Assembly (NCBI GenBank): GCA_900539255.1
Contig: UQBJ01000020.1
Span: forward strand, 1 to 40,485
DNA: 40,485 nt
DNA from: an uncultured Campylobacter sp.
GTDB lineage: Bacteria > Campylobacterota > Campylobacteria > Campylobacterales > Campylobacteraceae
Direction of reading: 5' to 3'
The first letter of the stretch is position 1. Every line of letters starts with the position of its first letter. Made by a program: the position numbers and the translations under genes. This document shows, piece by piece, positions 7,287 to 15,257 of this stretch. Below the pieces are notes generated by a model, which was given only the letters and a program-made list of their open reading frames with translations, did not search any database and had not been told where the DNA came from.

Positions 7287-8594
7287 ATGTATAGATTTGC
7301 GCCATCTCCAACGGGTGATATGCACATAGGCAACTTGCGCGCGGCGATTTTCAACTATCTTTGTGCTAAAAAGAGCAGGCAGGACTTTATCTTGCGTATC
7401 GAGGACACGGACACAGCGCGAAATATAGCGGGTAAGGACGATGAAATCAAAGAAATTTTGCGAGCGTTTGGGATTTCGTGGCAGCATTTTTATGTGCAAA
7501 GTAAGAATTTAAGGCAGCACCGACAAATGGCTTTAAAGCTAGTGGCTGATAAAAAGGCTTTTGCTTGCTTTTGCACGAGCGAAATTTTAGAGCAAAAAAA
7601 AGAAGCAGCCAAAAAAGCGGGCAAGGCTTATCGCTATGATGGGGCGTGCGAGCATTTAAAAGACAGCGAAGTGCTGGAAAATGACAAGCCCTTTGTGATT
7701 CGCCTAAAAAAACCGCAAAAAGCTATGGAATTTACGGATTTAATCAAGGGCAAACTCCACTTTGAGCCTGAAAATATCGATAGTTTTGTGATAATGAGAG
7801 CGGATAAAACGCCTACTTATAACTTTGCTTGTGCGGTTGATGATATGTTGGAGGGCGTTAGCTGCATTATCCGCGGAGAAGACCACACTTCAAATACGCC
7901 TAAACAAGAGCATATTAGAGCAAGTTTAGGCTATGAAATGCAGATGATTTACGCGCATTTGCCCATTATCTTAAACGATGAGGGGCAAAAGATGAGCAAG
8001 AGAGAGGCGCATTCTAGCGTGAAATGGCTTTTAGAACAAGGCATTTTGCCGTGTGCTGTGACAAACTATCTCATCTTGCTTGGCAACAAAACTCCGCGCG
8101 AAATTTTTACGCTTGATGAGGCTGTGGAGTTTTTCGACATAAAAAATGTCTCAAAGTCCCCTGCCCGCTTTGATATGAAAAAGCTTTTGCAGATAAACCG
8201 CGAGCATATAAGACTTTTAGACGATGAAAAGCTCAACGAAATTTTGGGCTTTAAGGGCAAAAATTTAGCAAATTTAGCTCGCTTTTACACGCAAGAAGCA
8301 AGCACTATAAATGAGCTTAAAGAGAAGTTAAATGCGATTTTTGGGGCGAAAAATTTTGGCGAATTTAAAGATGAATGCGAGAAAATAAAAGGCATTTTAA
8401 ATTCGCCCGAATTTGAGCTAGCAAAGGACTATGAGAGCTTTAAAAACGAGCTTATGCAAAAAAGTGGCTTAAAGGGCAAAAGTTTCTTTATGCCGTTGCG
8501 TTTGGTGCTGACAAATTCAGCGCACGGACCAGAGTTAAGTGAGCTTTATGGGCTTTTAAAGCCCTTTATCAAGGACATTGTGAGAAAGGATTAG
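7287..8594 (+). CDS. gltX: Glutamyl-tRNA synthetase
   Basis: GltX is the class I aminoacyl-tRNA synthetase that charges tRNA-Glu in the cytoplasm. The protein has 435 residues, somewhat short for the family. It opens with FAPSPTGDMHIGN, with the HIGH-type motif HIGN at residues 13-16. The KMSKR loop is at 235-239, followed by a helical anticodon-binding C-terminus. Campylobacterota usually carry two GluRS paralogues, one of which charges tRNA-Gln for later amidation. Only one is in this window, and I cannot decide its tRNA specificity. The start follows AAAAAAGGACAAGGCAA. yggT begins 1 nt after its stop, so the two are one operon. A TGTTACAAT box at about 7152-7160 could be its promoter. Confidence 0.93.
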   Translation: MYRFAPSPTGDMHIGNLRAAIFNYLCAKKSRQDFILRIEDTDTARNIAGKDDEIKEILRAFGISWQHFYVQSKNLRQHRQMALKLVADKKAFACFCTSEILEQKKEAAKKAGKAYRYDGACEHLKDSEVLENDKPFVIRLKKPQKAMEFTDLIKGKLHFEPENIDSFVIMRADKTPTYNFACAVDDMLEGVSCIIRGEDHTSNTPKQEHIRASLGYEMQMIYAHLPIILNDEGQKMSKREAHSSVKWLLEQGILPCAVTNYLILLGNKTPREIFTLDEAVEFFDIKNVSKSPARFDMKKLLQINREHIRLLDDEKLNEILGFKGKNLANLARFYTQEASTINELKEKLNAIFGAKNFGEFKDECEKIKGILNSPEFELAKDYESFKNELMQKSGLKGKSFFMPLRLVLTNSAHGPELSELYGLLKPFIKDIVRKD

Positions 8595-8595
8595 T

Positions 8596-8880
8596 ATGGA
8601 AATACTTGGAAATTCGTTGTTGTTGTCGGTGATACAAGTCGCGCAAATCATCATCAACGCGTATATGTGGATAATCATCATCGCCGCACTCATCTCGTGG
8701 GTGCAGCCAGACCCTTATAACCCAATAGTGCAGTTGCTTTATAAGCTCGCCGCACCAGCTTACAGGCTGATTAGCTTTATCCCTACGCGCATAGGTAGCG
8801 TGGATTTAGCCCCGCTTGTCATCATCATCTTGCTGCAATTTCTCAGCATACTCATCGGCAACCTAGCGAGGTTTGTATGA
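8596..8880 (+). CDS. YggT family membrane protein
   Basis: This 94-aa protein has two hydrophobic segments, about residues 5-32 and 64-92. The intervening loop contains the characteristic SWVQPDPYNPIVQLLYKLAA and AYRLISFIPTRIG-type sequence of YggT (YlmG) proteins. YggT-family proteins are inner-membrane proteins linked in other organisms to division or osmotic tolerance, but their biochemical role is unclear. The gene starts right after gltX and its stop overlaps the slt start in an ATGA. This gltX-yggT-slt order is, from memory, conserved in Campylobacter. Confidence 0.9.
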   Translation: MEILGNSLLLSVIQVAQIIINAYMWIIIIAALISWVQPDPYNPIVQLLYKLAAPAYRLISFIPTRIGSVDLAPLVIIILLQFLSILIGNLARFV

Positions 8881-10505
8881 GAGTTTTTGCGCTGTGTTTG
8901 CTGTGCGTGTGCCTTTGTAATGGGGCTTTGTATGATTTGGATACGCTTAAAAAAAAGGAAAATTCAATCGCCAAAGACTACTACATACACAAACTTTTAG
9001 AGCAAAACAAGCTCACAAAAAAAGAAGCACAAAGCCTAAACACGCACATTTGGCGCTATCAAGGCAAAATCAAAAAAGCCCTTGAAGCCCTTGCCCCGCG
9101 CAAACCCAAGCTCAACCCAACCTACGCTCACTGCTTTAACTACACCACGCAAAGCATACTCAAAGCAGACGCCACTTGTCAAGCCTACCGCGTGAATTTT
9201 TCGCTTTATTTCGTCTCAAAACTCGACACGCCCACGCGCACAAAGCTCGCTCAAAACCTTAAAAATTCAAACAATGACGCCGTTTTTGTTCTCAACGCCT
9301 TTAACCAACAAAACCCACTCAAATATATCATCGACAACAACAACACCAAGCTATTTTTCAGCGTGTGGCAGCATTTGGATAACCCTGATTTGCTCATCAA
9401 AAAAGAGTATTTAGACAAAATCGTAAGCAAGCGTGAATTTACGACTTTTGTGCGCAATGCCGTCATCAAAAACACTCACCCCAAGCTACGCTTGTCCTTT
9501 CTCAACGCAAATGCTAAGCTCGCTAGCGGCGAAGGGGCGTTTTATCTAGGCATCAACGCCCTACTCTTTAAGCAAGAAGCAAGGGCTTTGCTCTTTTTTG
9601 ATAGGGCTTATAAAAGCTATGAAAAGCAGGCTGACAAGGACAATGCGCTGTTTTGGGTATATCAAATCAGCAAGAAAAAAGAACATTTGCAAACCCTTGC
9701 CAAAAGCGACTCGCTCAACATTTACAGCATTTACGCAAGGGAGCTTGAAAACAAGCCTTTAACACAATTTGCCACACTCAAAGCAAGGCAAGGCAAGTAT
9801 GAATTTGATATGAAAGACCCATTTTTGTGGCAAGCGACACAAAAGCAAATCCAAAACGCCGACAAAGCACAGCTAGAACAGCTTTCAAAGGACTTTAACG
9901 CCACAAACACCTTGCCTATTTATGCTTTCATAATGGAGCGTAGGTATAATTTCAAAAAGAATTTCTTTATAATGCCTTATTACGAGCATATCAAAGACTA
10001 CGACAAGGCGCGACAAGCCCTTATTTTAGCTATCGCTAGACAAGAAAGCCGTTTCATACCCACAGCTATCAGCACTTCTTACGCGCTTGGAATGATGCAG
10101 TTTATGCCCTTTGTGGCAAACAACATAGCCCGCAATGAGCTAAAACTCGACAAATTCGAGCAAGATGATATGTTTGAGCCAAAGACGGCTTATTTTTTCG
10201 CTAATCACCACTTAAACTACCTTGAAGAAAAGCTTAGCTCGCCCGTTCTCATCGCCTACGCCTACAACGGCGGCATTACTTTCACCAACAGAATGCTTGA
10301 CAAAGGGCTTTTTAAGGCTGGCAAATACGAGCCTTTTTTGTCGATGGAGCTGGTTACTTACACGGAAAGCCGCATTTACGCTAAAAAGGTGCTGGCTAAT
10401 TATATTGTGTATCGACATCTGCTGAACGATAAAATAAAGATTTCGAGTATTTTTGAAAACTTAATTCAAAGCACTCCGCCCCCAAACACAGCCGCACCGA
10501 AATGA
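8877..10505 (+). CDS. slt: Soluble lytic murein transglycosylase
   Basis: Slt cleaves the glycan strands of peptidoglycan in the periplasm. The 542-aa protein starts with a signal peptide (MRVFALCLLCVCLCNGALYD). A long helical region, as in the Slt70 superhelix, is followed by the catalytic domain. The active-site Glu is in ARQESRF (E390), followed by ALGMMQFMP and AYAYNGG motifs of the Slt/lysozyme-like fold. The gene overlaps yggT by 4 nt. Its last 110 nt are also coding on the opposite strand for the end of the lipoprotein gene, an unusually long convergent overlap. The last residues (about QSTPPPNTAAPK) look like an added tail. Confidence 0.92.
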   Translation: MRVFALCLLCVCLCNGALYDLDTLKKKENSIAKDYYIHKLLEQNKLTKKEAQSLNTHIWRYQGKIKKALEALAPRKPKLNPTYAHCFNYTTQSILKADATCQAYRVNFSLYFVSKLDTPTRTKLAQNLKNSNNDAVFVLNAFNQQNPLKYIIDNNNTKLFFSVWQHLDNPDLLIKKEYLDKIVSKREFTTFVRNAVIKNTHPKLRLSFLNANAKLASGEGAFYLGINALLFKQEARALLFFDRAYKSYEKQADKDNALFWVYQISKKKEHLQTLAKSDSLNIYSIYARELENKPLTQFATLKARQGKYEFDMKDPFLWQATQKQIQNADKAQLEQLSKDFNATNTLPIYAFIMERRYNFKKNFFIMPYYEHIKDYDKARQALILAIARQESRFIPTAISTSYALGMMQFMPFVANNIARNELKLDKFEQDDMFEPKTAYFFANHHLNYLEEKLSSPVLIAYAYNGGITFTNRMLDKGLFKAGKYEPFLSMELVTYTESRIYAKKVLANYIVYRHLLNDKIKISSIFENLIQSTPPPNTAAPK

Positions 10506-10908
10506 GCGAGTCGTCCTTAAAAGGAAATGTGAGCTTATAAAAATTCGCATACTCACTTGTGATGACGAGTTTTTTCAGCTCATCATCAAGCGGCGAAATT
10601 TGCGCTTCTTTGTCGTCCATAAAGGCTTTTAACTCACTTGTATCTGTGTCTTTGGGCGAGATAGCAAGGGCGAAAATGTCGCTTTCTTCTTCATCAGCAA
10701 GCACGACATTAAGGTATGAGAGCATTAAAACGCCGTTTTCGTTGGTGTCTTGCGTGAATTTAACCTTTTGCGCATACATCAGCACTTGTTTTTTAAGCTC
10801 AGTGTCAATTTCTTGCTGGCTTTTTGCGCTACAAGCGGCTAAATTTAGCGCACAAAAGCCCATAAACAAAGCCACAAAGCCCGTAAAAAAAGATGATTTC
10901 AAAGCCAT
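10396..10908 (-). CDS. Putative lipoprotein, 170 aa (Cj0842-like position)
   Basis: The start at 10908 gives MALKSSFFTGFVALFMGFCA followed by LNLAACSAK. This is a lipoprotein signal with lipobox LAAC and the acylated Cys at residue 26. AAGGGCGATGAA precedes the ATG. The mature part is about 145 aa, acidic, with no catalytic motif recognised. Near its end, CLGAECFELSF contains two Cys residues that could form a disulfide. It lies between slt and mobB, as does the gene Cj0842 in C. jejuni from memory, but here in convergent orientation to slt. A longer frame begins at 11097, but its extra N-terminus looks like translated intergenic DNA. Confidence 0.75.
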   Translation of the reverse strand: MALKSSFFTGFVALFMGFCALNLAACSAKSQQEIDTELKKQVLMYAQKVKFTQDTNENGVLMLSYLNVVLADEEESDIFALAISPKDTDTSELKAFMDDKEAQISPLDDELKKLVITSEYANFYKLTFPFKDDSLISVRLCLGAECFELSFQKYSKSLFYRSADVDTQYN

Positions 10909-10985
10909 TTCATCGCCCTTTGCCTTTTGTTGCGTGAATTTCGCCGTTTTATCCGCGAAATTGTAAAGATATTTTAACCCATTTG

Positions 10986-10994
10986 TATTATAAT
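10986..10994. promoter_or_regulatory. Overlapping divergent -10 elements (lipoprotein / mobB)
   Basis: The word TATTATAAT supplies TATAAT on the plus strand (10989-10994, preceded by TGTAT) and TATAAT on the minus strand (ATTATA, 10987-10992). It lies 79 nt before the lipoprotein start and about 112 nt before mobB. No clear -35 boxes are seen, which is common in Campylobacter promoters. Confidence 0.35.
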
Positions 10995-11106
10995 TGATGA
11001 AAAAATTTGGAATTTTTATGAAAAATTTGCAAAAATTCAGCACCAAAGCAAAAATAGCAAAAATGAGCGCGAAATTCAGCAAAGACTTGCAGCACAAGGA
11101 AAAACG

Positions 11107-11589
11107 ATGAAAAAACTCGCAATGGCTTTTAGCGGTCCTTCAAATTCGGGCAAAACTACACTCATCACCAAACTTGCCAAAGCCTTTATAGAGCAAGGTT
11201 TGAAAGTGGTTGTGCTGAAACACGACCCAAAGGACAAGGCGAGTTTTGACACGGCGGGCAAAGATAGCTTTAAATTCTACCAAACAGGCGCAAGCGTCAT
11301 CGTGCAAAGCCCGACAAGAACGACATTTTTTTCGCACGAAAGCCTTGCAATCGATGAGTGTATCGCGCTTGCTGGGGACTTTGACATTTTTTTAGTGGAG
11401 GGTTTGAAGCATTTGCCGCTACCGCGCATTAGTGTGTTTTATGATAAGCTCGATGAGAACTACTTTGCCTACTCACAAGCCATAGCAAGCTACGAAAAAA
11501 TCAATACTCCAAACCTAAAATGGCTACATTTAGACGACATACAAGGCATTTGCGCCTACATTTTGGCAAATGCTAAAAGGTGCGAGTGA
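11107..11589 (+). CDS. mobB: Molybdopterin-guanine dinucleotide biosynthesis protein B
   Basis: MobB is a GTP-binding adaptor that assists MobA in attaching GMP to molybdopterin, giving the cofactor of formate dehydrogenase and related enzymes. The 160-aa protein has the P-loop GPSNSGKTTL at about residues 10-19 and the MobB-type segment GLKVVVLKHDPKDKASFDTA. DIFLVEGLKHLPLPRI is the usual later motif. The start follows AAGGAAAAACG. Its stop overlaps the first methyltransferase start (TGATG), and the 3' end AAAAGGTG of mobB serves as the ribosome site of that gene. In C. jejuni mobB sits next to fbp; here two restriction-modification modules lie between them. Confidence 0.92.
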   Translation: MKKLAMAFSGPSNSGKTTLITKLAKAFIEQGLKVVVLKHDPKDKASFDTAGKDSFKFYQTGASVIVQSPTRTTFFSHESLAIDECIALAGDFDIFLVEGLKHLPLPRISVFYDKLDENYFAYSQAIASYEKINTPNLKWLHLDDIQGICAYILANAKRCE

Positions 11590-12461
11590 TGAGCGCGCCG
11601 CAAATCAGCACAAACGCTAAACACCACGCAAAACCCTTTGTCAAGTGGGCTGGGGGCAAGCGGGCTTTGCTTGAAATCTTATGCGTGTCTTTGCCACAAA
11701 ATTTTAATGCTTATTTTGAGCCGTTTTTAGGCGGAGGGGCTTTGTTTTTTGAGCTTGCAAACAAGGGGCTTTTGCAGGGCAAAAAGGTGTATTTAAACGA
11801 CAAAAACGCCGAACTTATCAACGCTTATCTTGCCATACAAAAAGAGCCGCAAAAACTCTTAAATGAGCTAAATTCAATGCAAAAAGCCCACAGCAAAGAG
11901 CATTTTTACGGCATTCGCGCCCTTGATAGAGAAGTGAAATTTAGCACGCTAAGCCCTATTTTTCGCGCCGCTCGTTTCATTTACCTTAACAAAACTTGCT
12001 TTAACGGACTTTGCAGATATAACGCCAAAGGGCAATTTAACACGCCTTTTGGAGCTTACAAAAACCCAAAAATTTACGATGAAACACTCATTTTAAACGC
12101 TCATTATGCTTTGCAAGATACCGTCATTTTGAACGAGGACTTTGAATTTGTGCGAGATTTAGCTAAAAAGGGCGATTTTGTATATTTTGATCCGCCATAT
12201 TTTCCGCTAAATTCAACTTCTAGCTTTACAAGCTACACGCAAAACTTTTTAGAAAACGAGCAGATGAGACTTTACACGCTTTTTTGTGATTTAAATTCGC
12301 GCGGCGTTAAACTTTTGCAAAGCAATTCAAGCACAGATTTTATCAAAAATTTATACAAAAATTTTCAAATTCAAGCCATTCAAGCAAAACGCGCGATAAA
12401 CTGCAAAGGCGACAAAAGAGGCGCTGTGAGCGAGTTTGTCATAAGGGGAGATGATGAGTAA
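11589..12461 (+). CDS. DNA adenine methyltransferase (D12 class, Dam-like), module 1
   Basis: From the ATG at 11589 the protein has 290 residues. It has FVKWAGGK near residue 16 and FEPFLGGGALF (motif I, S-adenosylmethionine binding). KTCFNGLCRYNAKGQFNTPF is typical of Dam/DpnII-type enzymes. The catalytic DPPY motif is at residues 201-204. It methylates the N6 of adenine, most likely protecting the host from the endonuclease encoded next. The family includes GATC and GATATC enzymes, and I cannot decide the target. A GTG start at 11580 is possible, but the ATG has the better ribosome site. The stop overlaps the endonuclease start by 8-11 nt. Confidence 0.88.
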   Translation: MSAPQISTNAKHHAKPFVKWAGGKRALLEILCVSLPQNFNAYFEPFLGGGALFFELANKGLLQGKKVYLNDKNAELINAYLAIQKEPQKLLNELNSMQKAHSKEHFYGIRALDREVKFSTLSPIFRAARFIYLNKTCFNGLCRYNAKGQFNTPFGAYKNPKIYDETLILNAHYALQDTVILNEDFEFVRDLAKKGDFVYFDPPYFPLNSTSSFTSYTQNFLENEQMRLYTLFCDLNSRGVKLLQSNSSTDFIKNLYKNFQIQAIQAKRAINCKGDKRGAVSEFVIRGDDE

Positions 12462-13221
12462 AAACAGCCAAAGTTGGCAAAAAATCTTTGATGATTTGCA
12501 AATTTTAAGGCACGATTTTAGCAAAGCCCCATTTGCGATAAATGCCGAGCAAATCAAACTTTGCGTTAAGGATTTTACCAAAACTTCGCAAAAAGAAGTG
12601 CGTGTGCTTTGCAAGCAAGACAGCCGCGAAGAAAGACCGCAAATTTTCATCGACAACGAGCTTTTTATTTTGCCTGTAAAAAACGGCGAATATATCATCT
12701 GCAAGGGCGATGGTTATGTGGATATTCCGCCTATTTGCGATAAGGCAATGGATTACACCAGCAAGCTTGACTTTGAGCTTAAAAGCGCACAAATCGGCGA
12801 CAGCGAAATGCAACATTTAGACTATGCCTACGCTTCATCGCTTATCCGTTCGTTTTTACAAGATGATAGCCTAGTTTTAAGCATTCGCGGACGAAAATAC
12901 ACGCCTAAATTTGAATTCAGCACAAATTTATACAAAAATATCAGCGTGGTAAGCGTGCAAACCGAAGTAGATAGCGGCTTTGAGGGACGGAGCAAAATCG
13001 TGCTTGTAGAAGCAAAAAACAGCCACACCACAAATGTCATCATTCGCCAGCTTTATTATCCGATGAGGCAGTGGCAAATTCACACGCAAAAAGAAGTCGT
13101 TACACTCTTTTTTGAAAAACGCGGCGCGGAATTTTTGCTTTGGGAATTTGGTTTTACAAACATTTTAGACTATAATAGCATTTTTCTAAAACAAAGCGCG
13201 AAATTTAAAATTTTAAATTAA
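12454..13221 (+). CDS. Putative type II restriction endonuclease, module 1
   Basis: The protein has 255 aa and overlaps the end of the methyltransferase gene. GGGGAG precedes the double ATG (12451/12454). A PD-(D/E)XK-like site is visible as E171-x-D173 and E186-A-K188 (TEVDSG, then LVEAKN), followed by IIRQLYYPMRQW. These features and the position directly after a Dam-like gene support the role of cognate nuclease. The middle segment GYVDIPPICDKAMDYTSKLD looks like a DNA-binding or family-specific region that I recall from Helicobacter/Campylobacter type II enzymes. The cleavage site is unknown. The next 64 nt are a recombination scar. Confidence 0.72.
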   Translation: MSKNSQSWQKIFDDLQILRHDFSKAPFAINAEQIKLCVKDFTKTSQKEVRVLCKQDSREERPQIFIDNELFILPVKNGEYIICKGDGYVDIPPICDKAMDYTSKLDFELKSAQIGDSEMQHLDYAYASSLIRSFLQDDSLVLSIRGRKYTPKFEFSTNLYKNISVVSVQTEVDSGFEGRSKIVLVEAKNSHTTNVIIRQLYYPMRQWQIHTQKEVVTLFFEKRGAEFLLWEFGFTNILDYNSIFLKQSAKFKILN

Positions 13222-13285
13222 AGGACAACAAATGCAAGAGATTTTAAAACACAGCTACATTTTGGCAAATGCAAAAAGGTGTTAA
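13221..13285 (+). other. Recombination scar: fbp start fused to mobB end (17-codon ORF)
   Basis: AAGGACAACAAATGCAAGAG with the following ATTTTAAAACACA copies the fbp start at 15247-15281 (33 of 35 bases alike). CTACATTTTGGCAAATGC with AAAAAGGTG copies the mobB 3' end at 11555-11581 (26 of 27 alike). The fused ORF at 13232-13285 encodes MQEILKHSYILANAKRC, i.e. seven residues of Fbp followed by the MobB C-terminus, and stops directly before the next ATG (TAAATG). Its AAAAAGGTG supplies the ribosome site of the next gene, as the mobB end does for module 1. Confidence 0.9.
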
Positions 13286-14371
13286 ATGTTACACGGCGTA
13301 ATTACAAATTTTTCTTACCAAAAATGCTGGATGCAGAGTTTGCCTTGCGTGAATTTTACAGATATTAACGATTTGCCAAGCATTTGCCTTGTGAATTTTA
13401 ATGGCAAAAACTTCGCATTAAGCAAGTGGGTAAGCCCAAAACGCACGCGAAGTTACCCTTATGCACGAGTTTATGACACTTTTTCAAGCTCAGCAAGTAA
13501 AGTCGTAACGATAATTCCGCTCATCAAAGATGAGGGTGCAAGTGGGGATATGGACTATTTGCAATGGGACACGCTTTCTTTGATGAGTTTGCTTAATGTC
13601 TATGTGATTATCGCTTTTTACGATGAGGCGCAGCCACACCCCAAATATAAAGATAAAATCACACAACAAAAACTAAACAACGAATACATTTTAGAGCAGC
13701 TAAACAAGCTTTGTGATTATCATCAATCAGCCTTGCATTTTAATCTCAACCAGCTTAGCGCTCAAAACCTTTCAAATCTCACAAATTTAGCCAAAAACGC
13801 CTATATAAATCTTTCAAAATCCCTAAACATAATGCTTCATAATCCACAAAATATAGATAAATTTGCCACTAAAATCACGCAAAATAAAGATGATTTTATC
13901 TCATTTTCAAGAGATAAAGCCAAAAGAGCGCAAAACGCAGAATCCCTTACTACGCAGCCAAAAGAGCATATCGGCGTAGGACAAAAGGGCAAAATCATCA
14001 TAGAAAACTACTTGGGCGGGCAGTATTTTTTTACCATTGATGATATATTTCTCAAAAACGACATTTTACATTTGTGTGAAAGCAAACACAGCAAAAGCTC
14101 GCTTTTACCAAGCAGTGATGATATAAAAGATGGGCTTTTAAAACTTATGCTTTATAATAATCTTGCTAAAATTCAAGGTTTTAGCCATTTTAAAGTAGTT
14201 TTAAGGCTTACTTCAAGTGCATTAAAAGCTAATTTTAAGCTCCCAAACTCAAATTTAAATACCTTTATTACTCAGCATAAATTTTCATCAGCCCAACAAA
14301 CAATGTTAAATTCTCTTAACAAAGAAGCAAACAACAATAACTTTGAAATTTGGATAAATGATGAAAACTAA
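13286..14371 (+). CDS. Putative type II restriction endonuclease, module 2
   Basis: This 361-aa protein opens MLHGVITNFSYQKCWMQSLP. The N-terminal half contains KWVSPKRTRSYPYARVYDT and KVVTIIPLIKDEG, conserved-looking blocks I associate with a restriction-enzyme family, but I cannot name it. The C-terminal half has a PD-(D/E)XK-type arrangement: GKIIIENYLGGQ (E240), D252/D253, and LCESKH (E265, K267). The Asn/Leu-rich centre (about residues 140-200) may be a linker. It overlaps the following methyltransferase by 14 nt, which supports a restriction partner. The order is nuclease then methylase, the reverse of module 1. Specificity is unknown. Confidence 0.72.
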   Translation: MLHGVITNFSYQKCWMQSLPCVNFTDINDLPSICLVNFNGKNFALSKWVSPKRTRSYPYARVYDTFSSSASKVVTIIPLIKDEGASGDMDYLQWDTLSLMSLLNVYVIIAFYDEAQPHPKYKDKITQQKLNNEYILEQLNKLCDYHQSALHFNLNQLSAQNLSNLTNLAKNAYINLSKSLNIMLHNPQNIDKFATKITQNKDDFISFSRDKAKRAQNAESLTTQPKEHIGVGQKGKIIIENYLGGQYFFTIDDIFLKNDILHLCESKHSKSSLLPSSDDIKDGLLKLMLYNNLAKIQGFSHFKVVLRLTSSALKANFKLPNSNLNTFITQHKFSSAQQTMLNSLNKEANNNNFEIWINDEN

Positions 14372-15206
14372 TTTTTTAAAATCTCCGCTTCGCTATCCGG
14401 GCGGCAAAAGCCGAGCGATAAAAATTCTTATGCCGTTTTTTCCGCAAGATTTTGATGAATTGGCAGAACCATTTTTTGGCGGTGGAAGTGTTGGGCTTTA
14501 TTTAGCGCAAAATTTTGGCTTAAAGCAAATCTTTGCAAATGACTTAAACACTGATTTGTATTGCTTTTGGCAGACATTAAAAACGCAAAACAAAGCCTTG
14601 ATTGACGAGATTAAGCGCACTAGGCAAACGCATACTAATGGACGCGAACTTTACGAAAAGTTGCTTGCAAGAAGGGGTGAGAATTTAAGCGACTTTCAAA
14701 GGGCGGTGGATTTTTTCGTGCTTAATCGCATTACTTTTTCTGGTGTGGTGGATTGCGGCGGATACTCGCAAAAGGCTTATGAAAGCCGTTTTACGCCAAG
14801 TAGCATTGAACGGCTTAAAAATATGGACAGCATTTTGCGTAATTTTACATTCAGCAACCAAAGCTATGAAAGGCTTTTGCAGAATAATGGAAAAAGAGTT
14901 TTTATCTTTTTGGACCCGCCATATTTTAGCGCGAGCAAATCAAAGCTTTATGGTAAAAAGGGCGATTTACACACGAGCTTTAACCACGAGCAGTTGTGCG
15001 AACGCCTTAAAAACACAAAACATCATTTTTTGCTTACTTATGATGATAGCGAGTTTATAAGGGAGCTGTATAAGGATTTTTACAAATTAAAATACACATT
15101 GCAATACGGTATGAATAATTTTAAGCAAACAAAGGCAAATAAAGGACAAGAGTTACTCATAAGCAACTATGAATTCATCAAAGAAAATAAACTTTTTATC
15201 GCATAA
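14358..15206 (+). CDS. DNA adenine methyltransferase (D12 class), module 2
   Basis: The protein has 282 aa, beginning MMKTNFLKSPLRYPGGKSRA (a second ATG at 14361 is equally likely). AEPFFGGGSVGLYLA is motif I, followed by FANDLNTDLYCFW. VLNRITFSGVVDCGGYSQ is the class-specific segment, and the catalytic DPPYF is at about 186-190. It is clearly a different subfamily from the module 1 enzyme: the lead motif is RYPGGK rather than KWAGGK, and the DPPYF context differs. It presumably modifies adenine in the site cut by the endonuclease upstream. fbp follows 51 nt later. Confidence 0.88.
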   Translation: MMKTNFLKSPLRYPGGKSRAIKILMPFFPQDFDELAEPFFGGGSVGLYLAQNFGLKQIFANDLNTDLYCFWQTLKTQNKALIDEIKRTRQTHTNGRELYEKLLARRGENLSDFQRAVDFFVLNRITFSGVVDCGGYSQKAYESRFTPSSIERLKNMDSILRNFTFSNQSYERLLQNNGKRVFIFLDPPYFSASKSKLYGKKGDLHTSFNHEQLCERLKNTKHHFLLTYDDSEFIRELYKDFYKLKYTLQYGMNNFKQTKANKGQELLISNYEFIKENKLFIA

Positions 15207-15257
15207 AAGCACAAAATGAAAGCTAAATATGATAAAATAAATCAAAAAGGACAGCAA

